NCBI GenBank assembly: GCA_963750195.1
Contig: CAVVPS010000018.1
Coordinates: 124,001-188,000, forward strand
Length of the DNA: 64,000 nt
Direction of reading: 5' to 3'
Source of the DNA: AP-15 sp963750195
GTDB lineage: Bacteria; Pseudomonadota; Alphaproteobacteria; ATCC43930; CGMCC-115725
This document shows, one piece after another, positions 44,947-52,728 of this stretch. Position numbers and translations under genes: made by a program. The notes beneath the pieces were generated by a model, which saw only the letters and a program-made list of their open reading frames with translations, searched no databases and was not told the DNA's origin. Each line of letters starts with the position of its first letter. Position 1 is the first letter of the stretch.

Positions 44947-45573
44947 TCACCTCGGGCAATGCGAGCGAAGCTCGGCCCGGCCTGTCGCAATCGCGCGCAC
45001 TGTCGCAGCGAGTTGACTGCGGAGAGCCGGCAACGGCAGCGAGACGAGCTTTTCGTCGAGCCCGAGTGCGACGATGCCGTGCACGGCCGAAAATACGGTG
45101 CGCGCCAGGATCCGGCGGGCGTCGTGTTCAAGCTCGGGCAGCAGCGCCCCCAATGGCCGCTCGACTTGCGTGAATAGTTGGTGTTGCTGCTCGACGAACC
45201 AGTCCGGCAGCGGGCGGGCCTCGCTCATGCGGTGCTCGAAGAGTGCGCGCCAGCGGATCGTGTGAGTGGCGGCGAATTCAAGATAGGCCAGGGCAAGCCG
45301 CCCCAGATCGTGAACGGCCTCTTCGGTCGAACCATATGGGCTTGCCGACCGGACGACCCCGAGTGCGGCGTCGAGCATCGCCAACGTCCGCGATCCGACG
45401 CACAGGATTAGCTCGTCGAGATGCTCGAAGACATTATAGATCGTACCGACCGCGCACCCGGCCTCTCGGGCGAGGTCGCGCGCCTTTAGGGCCCCAAGCC
45501 CTTTCTCGGCGATGGTTCGTTCGGCGGCATCAAGCAGCCTCCCCCGCAGCGCCGCATGATGGTCCGCTTGCAA
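44947..45573 (-). CDS. TetR-family transcriptional regulator
   Basis: A 208-residue repressor. The N-terminal HTH is LLDAAERTIAEKGLGALKAR, DLAREAGCAVGTIYNVFEHLDEL, the standard TetR signature. The C-terminal ligand/dimer domain (RWRALFEHRMSEARPLPDWF, TVFSAVHGIVALGLDEK) is of the class with WHG-type C-terminal regions. It is transcribed away from the pspA-like gene, and three copies of the same palindrome lie between them (45589-45658), so it probably represses both directions. Confidence 0.88.
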   Translation of the reverse strand: MQADHHAALRGRLLDAAERTIAEKGLGALKARDLAREAGCAVGTIYNVFEHLDELILCVGSRTLAMLDAALGVVRSASPYGSTEEAVHDLGRLALAYLEFAATHTIRWRALFEHRMSEARPLPDWFVEQQHQLFTQVERPLGALLPELEHDARRILARTVFSAVHGIVALGLDEKLVSLPLPALRSQLAATVRAIATGRAELRSHCPR

Positions 45574-45588
45574 AAATCCCTCCGGGTT

Positions 45589-45601
45589 TGAACTTCGTTC
45601 A
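45589..45601. promoter_or_regulatory. TetR operator, copy 1
   Basis: TGAACTTCGTTCA, imperfect palindrome of the same type as the two next copies. It lies immediately before the tetR start, where binding would block the regulator's own transcription or translation start. Confidence 0.55.
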
Positions 45602-45610
45602 ATTTGTCTC

Positions 45611-45639
45611 TTGAACGTCGTTCACAGAGATGTTAGATT
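45611..45639 (+). promoter_or_regulatory. Promoter of the pspA-like/yiaA unit
   Basis: TTGAAC at 45611-45616, a 17-bp spacer, and TAGATT at 45634-45639. The -35 overlaps operator copy 2 and operator copy 3 lies just past the -10. Confidence 0.55.
45612..45624. promoter_or_regulatory. TetR operator, copy 2
   Basis: TGAACGTCGTTCA, a perfect palindrome around the central base, overlapping the -35 of the rightward promoter. Confidence 0.65.
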
Positions 45640-45645
45640 TAATTT

Positions 45646-45658
45646 TGAACGATGTTCA
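45646..45658. promoter_or_regulatory. TetR operator, copy 3
   Basis: TGAACGATGTTCA, one mismatch from a perfect palindrome, lying between the -10 and the AAGGAGG of the rightward gene, near the expected transcription start. Confidence 0.6.
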
Positions 45659-45673
45659 TTAAGGAGGCAAGGA

Positions 45674-46224
45674 TTGCCGGCCATCGCGGCTGAACGCGAC
45701 GACCTCGCGGCAGAGGCCGCGGAGGCCATCGCGACCCTCGAGGCCGAACGCGATCGCGGCGAGCCGCGCTTGCGACCCTCGGAACTGCTCATCGCGCCCT
45801 TTTTGCCGTCGAGATAGCAAAGCTGCGGAGCCATGTTCTGCGGCAGCAGATGCGGCTCTCGCAGCTCGAGCGTGGGCGGCGGATCGCACGGGCGGGAGAG
45901 GCGGTTCGGGTCGCGCGGCGAGGGCGGATCGAGGCCGCCCCGATTTTCGAGGGCACGCTTGCGGAAGCCGAGGCGACGCTCTCCCGCCTGCGCGAACATC
46001 AGGTCGAGGCCCATGCCGCTGAAGCGGCATTCGACGCACTCGATGCCGCGACCGGCCCGATCGCCGTCGCGGAGAAACTCTCGGCTGAGGGTTTCGGCTC
46101 CCGCCTCAAACCCAATGCCGCCGACGTGCTCGCCCGGTTGCGGCAACGGGCTGCCGGCGGTGAAGCCGACGTCCGGCGTCTGAATCTTGTTTCCGCACGC
46201 TTAACCACAGGAGCACTACGATGA
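45674..46224 (+). pseudogene. PspA/IM30-like protein, N-terminally truncated and frameshifted
   Basis: From TTG 45674 (after AAGGAGG) the frame reads ERDDLAAEAAEAIATLEAERD, then after a net -1 change near 45755 VEIAKLRSHVLRQQMRLSQ, LERGRRIARAGEAVRVARRG and AEATLSRLREHQ, ending in AEKLSAEGFGSRLKPNAADVLARLRQ. These are the coiled-coil middle and C-terminal parts of PspA/IM30 proteins of the alphaproteobacterial type that are paired with YiaA. About the first 60-90 residues of the family, including the membrane-binding amphipathic helix, are missing, although promoter, operators and ribosome binding site are in place. It overlaps the next start (ATGA). Confidence 0.6.
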
Positions 46225-46500
46225 ACAACTCAGTCCTTCACCACAGTCAGTCGTGGATCGTCTTTACCTATGCCTCTTTTGCTCGCCGCGCTCGCTATGG
46301 TGGTCGCCGGCATCATCCTGATGCCGATCGATCTCGCGCTGAAAGGCTATCTCGCGATGGGCATCTTCATGCTGATCCAGTCCTGCATCACTCTGACCAA
46401 GACGATCCGCGACAACGACGAAGCTGGCAAACTGGCGAACCAGATCGAGGACGCCAAGACCGAGCGCCTACTGATGGATGTCGCCAAGGGTCAGCCTTGA
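46221..46500 (+). pseudogene. yiaA: YiaA/YiaB two-helix membrane protein, +1 frameshift
   Basis: Begins MNNSVLHHSQSWIVFTYASF and, after one extra base at about 46272, continues LAALAMVVAGIILMPIDLAL, KGYLAMGIFMLIQSCITLTK, ending LLMDVAKGQP at 46500. This is the YiaAB two-helix domain; partner proteins of the PspA-like stress system are often encoded with it. Two membrane helices are clear. Its ATG overlaps the pspA-like stop codon. Confidence 0.75.
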
Positions 46501-46540
46501 ACCGCAGGCTCCCTCGCGCCCGCGAACCCTGGAGGTAAAG

Positions 46541-49500
46541 ATGTCACAAGCGCTGCTCGCATCCCGGCGCTTTGCACCCTTGTTCTGGTGCCAGTTCTTC
46601 TCAGCCTTCAACGACAACTTTCTGAAGAATGCCCTCGCCTTGCTGATCCTGTTTAAGATTGGCGGCCAGGCGGCCGAGTCGCTAGTGACAGCGGCGGGCG
46701 GCGCCTTCATCGCTCCGTTTTTTCTGCTATCGGCTCTCGGTGGTGAGCTCGCAGATCGCTTCGACAAGGCGTTGGTGGCCCGCATCCTTAAGCTCGTCGA
46801 AATCGGCGCGGCGGCCATCGCCATCACCGGCTTCCAGCTGCATTCGCTGCCACTCCTGTTCCTGGCCTTGTTCCTGTTCGGCCTGATCGGCGCCCTGTTC
46901 GGGCCGATCAAATACGGCATCCTTCCCGATCATTTGCAGCGGGGAGAGCTGCCGGCCGGCAATGCGCTGATCGAGGGCGCCACCTTCTTGGCGATCCTCG
47001 GCGGCACGATTGCCGGCGGCGTCGCGATGAAGGACGGCGGCGATCCCATAGTCCTCGCCGTCACGATGATGCTGTTTGCCGTCCTGTGCTGGGGCGCCAG
47101 CCTGTTCATCCCGAAAACCGCGCGGGCGGCGCCGGATCTGGCGATCGATTCCAACCTCCTCCGCTCGACCGGAAGGTTGCTCGGCGAATTATGGGCGGAT
47201 ACCAGGCTGTGGCGCTGTGCCGTCGTCACCAGCATTTTCTGGCTGGTCGGCGCGGTCCTGCTGTCGCTGCTGCCGTCCCTCGTTATGCACACGCTCGGCG
47301 GCGCCGAACCCGTCGTGACGATCTTCCTCGCGGTTTTCGCAGTCGCTATCGGCGTCGGTTCCAGCCTCGCTGCTTGGCTCTCGGCAGGGCGCATAATCCT
47401 GTTGCCCACCGCTATCGGTGCGCTGCTGATCGGTCTCTGCGCACTCGACCTCGGCCTCGCATTGTTACGCCTGCCAGCGACCGGCCTGACGACCGCTTTG
47501 GCGCCGTCGGCCTTCTTTGCACGGCCGATCGCTTGGCATGCCGTGGTCGCTCTCGGTGTTCTCGCGGTTGCCGGCGGCTTGATGATCGTGCCGTCCTTCG
47601 CGGCAATCCAGGCCTGGGCCCTACCCGAGCGGCGCGCCCGCGCCGTTGCCGCCGTCAACGTTCTCAACGCCGCATTCATGGTCGGAGGCGCGCTTATCGT
47701 GGCGCTGTTGCAGAAAGCGGGGGTCGGCATTCCGACGCTATTCCTCGGCATCGCCGGCGTCGGTCTCCTCACCGCCTTGTGGATCGGCAAGACCATGCCG
47801 ACCAATGCCTTCCACGACTTTCTGTCGATCCTACTGCGTGCATTCTATCGGCTCGAGGTCAAAGGCCGTGAAAATCTCGACAAAGCGGGCCCCAACGCGA
47901 TCGTCGCGCTCAATCATGTGAGCTTTCTCGACGGCGCCGTAGCCCTCTCCATCCTGGACCAGGAACCGGTCTTCGCGGTCGATCACGGCATGGCACAGCG
48001 CTGGTGGGCAAGGCCTCTGATAAAGCTGACGCGCGCGATGCCGCTCGACCCCGCCCGGCCATTGGGGACGCGAACGCTCATTCAAGCCGTCAGGAACGGC
48101 GACACCTTGGTGATTTTCCCGGAAGGGCGCATCACGGTCACCGGTCAGCTGATGAAGGTCTATGACGGGGCCGCGCTGATTGCCGAGAAATCCGGCGCGA
48201 TGATCGTGCCCGTCCGCATCGAGGGTCTGGAGGCCACGATCTTCTCGCGCCTCAGCCGCGCGCAGGTTCGCCGCCGGTGGTTTCCCAAGGTTAGGGTCAC
48301 GGTGCTCGAGCCCGTGCGTCTCACGGTCGACGATGCGTTGAAAGGCAGGGCGCGCCGCCAGGCGGCGGGTGCGATGCTCTACCAGATCATGTCCGACCTG
48401 ATCTTCCGCACGACGCCGACCGACCGCACCGTCGTCGATGCGGTCGTCGAAGCGGGGAAGATCCAGGGCTGGAGCCGCATCGCGGTCGAGGACCCGGTCA
48501 CCGGCAAGTTAAGCTACCGCAAGCTTATGGTTGCGGCCCGGGTGTTGGCCGGCAAGTTCACCACGCTTGCGGGCGAGGGCGAGGCGCTCGGCGTGATGCT
48601 GCCCAATGCCAACGGAGCCGCCGCGACCTTGCTCGGCATGATGTCGGCGGGACGCGTGCCGGCAATGATCAACTTCACCGCGGGCGTCGCCAACGTCCAA
48701 GCCGCGTGCGCCGCCGCCGAGGTCAGAACGATCGTCACGTCGCGTGCCTTTGTCGAGAAGGCGAGGCTCGACAAGCTGGTCGAAGCGCTCGCCGAGAAGG
48801 CCCGCATCATCTATCTCGAGGATCTGCGCGCGACGGTTTCGAGCGTCGACAAGGTCCGCGGGATGGTCCGCTACCGTCGCGCTCTAGTGCCGCGCGACCC
48901 GGACGAACCTGCCGCGATCTTGTTTACCTCGGGCTCGGAGGGCACCCCCAAGGGCGTCGTGCTCTCCCACCGCAACATGCTGTGCAATGCGGCCCAGGCC
49001 GCGGCGCGCATCGACTTTGGCCGCACCGACAAGGTCTTCAACACATTGCCGGTGTTCCACGCCTTCGGGCTGACCGTCGGGCTGGTTCTGCCGCTGGTAT
49101 CCGGAGTGCCGGTTTTTCTCTACCCTTCGCCGTTGCACTACCGCGTCGTCCCCGAATTGGTCTATGGCGCCAACGCGACGATCCTGTTCGGCACCGATAC
49201 CTTTCTCTCGGGCTATGCGCGCTCGGCGCATCCTTACGATTTTCGCTCGGTGCGCTACGTGCTCGCCGGCGCCGAGCCGGTCAAGGAGGCGACCCGCCGG
49301 CTGTGGTCCGAGAAATTCGGCCTGCGGATCCTCGAGGGCTATGGCGTCACCGAAACCGCGCCTGCGCTCGCCCTCAACACGCCGATGTTCAACCGCTTCG
49401 GCACGGTAGGGCGGTTGTTGCCCGGCATCGAAGCGCGGCTCGAACCGGTCCCCGGCGTCGACGAGGGCGGGCGGCTCTACGTGCGCGGCCCCAACGTCAT

Positions 49501-49945
49501 GCTCGGCTATCTCAAATCCGATCGCCCCGGCGTGCTGGTGCCACCGGAACAAGGCTGGCACGATACCGGCGACATCGTGACGATCGACCGCGACGGCTTT
49601 GTGACGATCAAGGGCCGGGCCAAGCGTTTTGCCAAGATCGGCGGCGAGATGATCTCACTGGCGGCGGCTGAAAGCCTGGCGTCCGAGCTGTGGCCCGATG
49701 CCCAGTCGGCCGTCGTCACCGAACCCGATCCGCGCCGCGGCGAACGGCTCGTGCTGGTCACCGAAAAAAAGGGCGCGACGCGCGCCGCCTTCCAGGCCTA
49801 TGCCAAGAGCAAGGGAGCTCCCGATTTGCTGGCGCCGGCAGAGGTGATGGTGGTCGACAAATTGCCGGTCCTCGGCTCGGGCAAGGCCGATCTCGTCGGC
49901 GTTCTACAACTCGTCACGCAACGGCAGAGCGCGGCAGCCGAATAG
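46541..49945 (+). CDS. aas: LplT-PlsC-acyl-ACP ligase fusion (Aas-type phospholipid repair enzyme)
   Basis: An intact 1134-residue three-part protein. Residues 1-420: twelve-span MFS carrier of the LplT type (FFSAFNDNFLKNALALLILF, GPIKYGILPDHL), which flips lysophospholipids inward. Residues 430-640: PlsC acyltransferase with NHVSFLDGAV (HX4D) and FPEGRIT. Residues 650-1134: AMP-forming acyl ligase with ILFTSGSEGTPKGVVLSHRN, GYGVTETAPAL and HDTGDIV. Together the parts take up lysolipids and reacylate them using a fatty acid activated on acyl carrier protein. Starts at ATG 46541 after GGAGG, 41 bp past yiaA. No frame damage is seen in 3.4 kb. Confidence 0.9.
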   Translation: MSQALLASRRFAPLFWCQFFSAFNDNFLKNALALLILFKIGGQAAESLVTAAGGAFIAPFFLLSALGGELADRFDKALVARILKLVEIGAAAIAITGFQLHSLPLLFLALFLFGLIGALFGPIKYGILPDHLQRGELPAGNALIEGATFLAILGGTIAGGVAMKDGGDPIVLAVTMMLFAVLCWGASLFIPKTARAAPDLAIDSNLLRSTGRLLGELWADTRLWRCAVVTSIFWLVGAVLLSLLPSLVMHTLGGAEPVVTIFLAVFAVAIGVGSSLAAWLSAGRIILLPTAIGALLIGLCALDLGLALLRLPATGLTTALAPSAFFARPIAWHAVVALGVLAVAGGLMIVPSFAAIQAWALPERRARAVAAVNVLNAAFMVGGALIVALLQKAGVGIPTLFLGIAGVGLLTALWIGKTMPTNAFHDFLSILLRAFYRLEVKGRENLDKAGPNAIVALNHVSFLDGAVALSILDQEPVFAVDHGMAQRWWARPLIKLTRAMPLDPARPLGTRTLIQAVRNGDTLVIFPEGRITVTGQLMKVYDGAALIAEKSGAMIVPVRIEGLEATIFSRLSRAQVRRRWFPKVRVTVLEPVRLTVDDALKGRARRQAAGAMLYQIMSDLIFRTTPTDRTVVDAVVEAGKIQGWSRIAVEDPVTGKLSYRKLMVAARVLAGKFTTLAGEGEALGVMLPNANGAAATLLGMMSAGRVPAMINFTAGVANVQAACAAAEVRTIVTSRAFVEKARLDKLVEALAEKARIIYLEDLRATVSSVDKVRGMVRYRRALVPRDPDEPAAILFTSGSEGTPKGVVLSHRNMLCNAAQAAARIDFGRTDKVFNTLPVFHAFGLTVGLVLPLVSGVPVFLYPSPLHYRVVPELVYGANATILFGTDTFLSGYARSAHPYDFRSVRYVLAGAEPVKEATRRLWSEKFGLRILEGYGVTETAPALALNTPMFNRFGTVGRLLPGIEARLEPVPGVDEGGRLYVRGPNVMLGYLKSDRPGVLVPPEQGWHDTGDIVTIDRDGFVTIKGRAKRFAKIGGEMISLAAAESLASELWPDAQSAVVTEPDPRRGERLVLVTEKKGATRAAFQAYAKSKGAPDLLAPAEVMVVDKLPVLGSGKADLVGVLQLVTQRQSAAAE

Positions 49946-50076
49946 AGATGGGAATGCTGGTTGCAGGCCCGAAACCGGAGCGGCGCGGTGCCCTGCTCTT
50001 CGAGCCGGTAGGGGCTCGCGGCGATGATCGACGCGCCCCCTAATTGCTCTCCGACCGTGGCCGCCCGCCGGGTGGC

Positions 50077-50517
50077 TCAGTCCGCGCCCATGATGCAGAA
50101 GACCTGGTTATTGTTGACGTCAACCCTATCGTAGAAAGCGTGATGGATCGGGGTATTCCCGCTGTTCCAGCCGTTCGGCGGTCGGTCGACGCTCTTTCCC
50201 TCACATTGCACCTGCGGTCCGTCGCCGAGCTGCACTGAGCCGGTGACGGCGAAGGCGCTCGGGCATAGGCCGCCGCCCTGGTTGCCCTTTGTAGTGGATC
50301 GCGTGACCGCGCCCACAGCACCACCGAGGCGCCCTTTGGTTGCCACGCAGGTAACCGTCACGACGCCGTTCAGCGGAGTAGCCCCCGAGTAATTAAGCAC
50401 GCTGGTGGTCGTCGTCGAGCCTATGTAGACTTGGTCCGCGGGAATTTGCGCCCATCCCGACTGGACTGCTAGCAATGTCGCGATAAATGTGAAAGCCGCA
50501 ACCGATTTATTTGGCAT
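50077..50517 (-). CDS. Secreted hypothetical protein with Sec signal
   Basis: MPNKSVAAFTFIATLLAVQSGWAQ is a good Sec signal with cleavage after AQ. The mature chain has four Cys residues (VTVTCVATKG, GGGLCPSAFAV, VQCEGKS, VFCIMGAD) that could form two disulfides, and a beta-rich composition. It resembles small secreted domains only in style. There is an AT-rich region upstream (50518-50580). No adjacent partner gene. Confidence 0.6.
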   Translation of the reverse strand: MPNKSVAAFTFIATLLAVQSGWAQIPADQVYIGSTTTTSVLNYSGATPLNGVVTVTCVATKGRLGGAVGAVTRSTTKGNQGGGLCPSAFAVTGSVQLGDGPQVQCEGKSVDRPPNGWNSGNTPIHHAFYDRVDVNNNQVFCIMGAD

Positions 50518-50855
50518 GATTTCTCCAACTAGCCGATTTTAGACGCTCGTAAACCTAACTTTTTAATAAGCAGCAAAAGGCGTTACGTCGATGCACTGAA
50601 CTCGACACTCCTCTGATGCCTGGGCCGCAGGGCATGATACTCCATCTGATCGTGGCGCATGACAACCAGATTCGATCGCAACGGTGCCGGGTCGAGCAGG
50701 CATGGGCCCACCCTCTGAGCTCGACCGTCGATGCGCGCGGTTGCATAACGGAGGGCGCCATTGGCTGCGGAACGGCGCCGCAGCAACCCTCCATTCGGTG
50801 GATCGTCTCCGATCGGTGCCCACATAGGTGGAGGCGACACCAGCTTCCCGGAAGA

Positions 50856-51455
50856 ATGACCCTGATCGCTGCCCAGCCAGATCTGTTTGGTGAACCACGC
50901 CCTGCCGGATTGTCCCAGGCCGGCGCCATCGTCACGCCGGCTGAGGAGGGCGCGCTGATCGAGGCGGTCGACGCCACGGAGCTTTCGCCCTTCCGGTTCC
51001 ATGGCTGGCTGGGCAAGCGGCTGACCGCCACCTACGGCTGGCGCTATGACTTCGACGATGCCAGTTTCGCACCCTCCGAGGCGATCCCCGATTGGCTGTT
51101 GCCGCTTCGGGCGAAGGCGGCGCGGTTCGCCTGCCTGCAACCGGACGAACTCGTTCAGGCGCTGCTGATCCGCTATGACCCGGGGGCCGGGATCGGCTGG
51201 CACCGCGACCGGCCGGTGTTCGAGCATGTCCTCGGCGTCTCGCTGAGCGCCCCGGCGACGATGCGTTTCCGGCGGCGCAGGCCGGGCGGTTTCGATCGGG
51301 CGTCGGTCCTGCTGCTGCCGCGCTCGATCTATCATCTGACCGGCGAGGCTCGACACGAATGGGAGCACAGCATCGCCGCGATGGAGGCGGCGCGCTGGTC
51401 GATCACGTTCCGCAGCCTATCGGAGAAGGGCCGTGCGCAAGGGATGTGCGCATAA
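50856..51455 (+). CDS. AlkB-like 2-oxoglutarate/Fe(II) dioxygenase
   Basis: A 199-residue AlkB-superfamily enzyme. YDPGAGIGWHRDRPVF holds the HxD pair, HEWEHSI the distal His, and RWSITFRSL the two Arg that bind 2-oxoglutarate and close the site. The N-terminus (MTLIAAQPDLFGEP, FHGWLGKRLTATYGWRYDF) matches the compact bacterial group that repairs alkylated DNA or modifies RNA. Start ATG 50856 has GGAAG before it. It lies 30 bp before a VOC gene in the same direction. Confidence 0.85.
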   Translation: MTLIAAQPDLFGEPRPAGLSQAGAIVTPAEEGALIEAVDATELSPFRFHGWLGKRLTATYGWRYDFDDASFAPSEAIPDWLLPLRAKAARFACLQPDELVQALLIRYDPGAGIGWHRDRPVFEHVLGVSLSAPATMRFRRRRPGGFDRASVLLLPRSIYHLTGEARHEWEHSIAAMEAARWSITFRSLSEKGRAQGMCA

Positions 51456-51485
51456 TCGACACGACTGCTAATAGGAGGAGAACCC

Positions 51486-51974
51486 ATGTGGAGCATTACC
51501 CCCTGCCTCTGGTTCGACGGCAAAGCTGAAGAGGCAGCCGATTTCTACGCCTCGCTCTTTCCCGACAGCCGTGTCGATGCCGTCCATCGCGCCCCGAGTG
51601 ACTACCCTTCGGGCAAGGCAGGCGACGTGCTGACGGTCGAGTTCACCCTGATGGGTCGGCCATTCACCGGGCTGAACGGTGGACCCCTGTTCCGGTTCAA
51701 TGAGGCGATCTCCTTCCAGATACCCGTGGAGACGCAGGCCGAAGCCGACCGCCTCGCCGACGCGCTCTCGGCAGTGCCCGAAGCGGAGCAATGCGGCTGG
51801 GTGAAGGACCGCTTTGGCGTTTCGTGGCAGATCGTTCCGCGCCAGCTTGTCAGGCTAATCGGCGATGCTGATCCCGCCCGGGCAAGACGCGCCTTCGGCG
51901 CGATGATGCAAATGAAGCGCATCGACATCGCGGCACTTGAGCGCGCCGCCAACGGCGTTGCCCCATCCGCCTGA
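51486..51974 (+). CDS. VOC-family protein (PhnB/3-demethylubiquinone-like)
   Basis: A 162-residue protein with ITPCLWFDGKAEEAADFYASLFPDSRV at the start, FQIPVETQAEADRLADALS in the middle and WVKDRFGVSWQIVPRQL near the end, characteristic of the PhnB-like VOC family, in which a methyl transfer or a dioxygenase role is unproven. AGGAGG lies just before ATG 51486. Confidence 0.85.
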   Translation: MWSITPCLWFDGKAEEAADFYASLFPDSRVDAVHRAPSDYPSGKAGDVLTVEFTLMGRPFTGLNGGPLFRFNEAISFQIPVETQAEADRLADALSAVPEAEQCGWVKDRFGVSWQIVPRQLVRLIGDADPARARRAFGAMMQMKRIDIAALERAANGVAPSA

Positions 51975-51983
51975 ATGCAATCC

Positions 51984-52334
51984 GAGGAGATTTCTGCGCC
52001 AAGGGTCACGGTTCGGCGTCCATGAGATCAATCGCCAGATCTACCCGCCGCCCTATTGCGGCAGGCTGCTGATCGTCGCGATGTTCATTGCGGGGCTGCA
52101 GGTTTGGGACATCCGCGCCCCCTACAACCCGAGACGCGTCGCCTACTTCATTCAGGCGCCGAACAAAATACCCGCCAAAGCTGCGGAACCTATCAGGGCA
52201 ACGCCCATTATCGCCGCAAGGCGACCTTCTCCCATCTGGGTGAGGTCGATGGCCGCGGCTATATCTATAACCTCGACCGCGCCGGCTGGGGCCTGACCAC
52301 CGGCGGATTTACGCCGTCCCGCAGCGCGTGTTGA
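51984..52334 (+). pseudogene. Truncated duplicate of the secreted propeller protein C-terminus
   Basis: The reading FGVHEINRQIYPPPYCGRLL, VAMFIAGLQVWDIRAPYNPRR and, in another phase, CGTYQGNAHYRRKATFSHLG, GEVDGRGYIYNLDRAGWGLT matches the last 100 residues of the intact gene at 52729-54495 at about 70-80% identity by eye. It lacks everything before, and a frame change occurs near 52180. A left-behind piece of a tandem duplication. Confidence 0.7.
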
Positions 52335-52728
52335 CCTGGAGATCTGCCGGACCCTGGGGTAAACGCTCCGGTTGAGCATGACGAGCGGTCCGTGGCGATG
52401 ACCGTACAGCTTACCAATTCGTTAACAAGACGTTTAGCGATCGGCTAATCCATTGACAGCCCGAAAAATCGGTGAAACGCTGGGGTTTCGTCGAGCAACA
52501 CGCTTCAGCTTGGGACACGGGATAGGAAAACTACGCTCAGGTTTGGCTAAGGATCGGTGTCTGGGCTTTGATATTGTTTACACACCCCGAGATCGCCACA
52601 GGGAGGACTTGAGGAACGAATCTTACAACAAGCTGACACCGCCTGATGCTTGTCGGGGACTGGAGCGCGCGCTGGCGAGTAAGGGACAAAAATCGTGCGG
52701 TTGGAGGACAACCTAGGAGGGATTGAAC
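52335..52728. other. Leader region of the secreted propeller gene
   Basis: AT-richer than the surroundings. A TTGACA occurs at 52453-52458 without a clear -10 partner. No gene or terminator is supported. Confidence 0.3.

Noticed and set aside
46478..49945. Separate genes for MFS carrier, acyltransferase and ligase
   Set aside because: One uninterrupted frame covers all three and the order matches known LplT-PlsC-ligase fusions.
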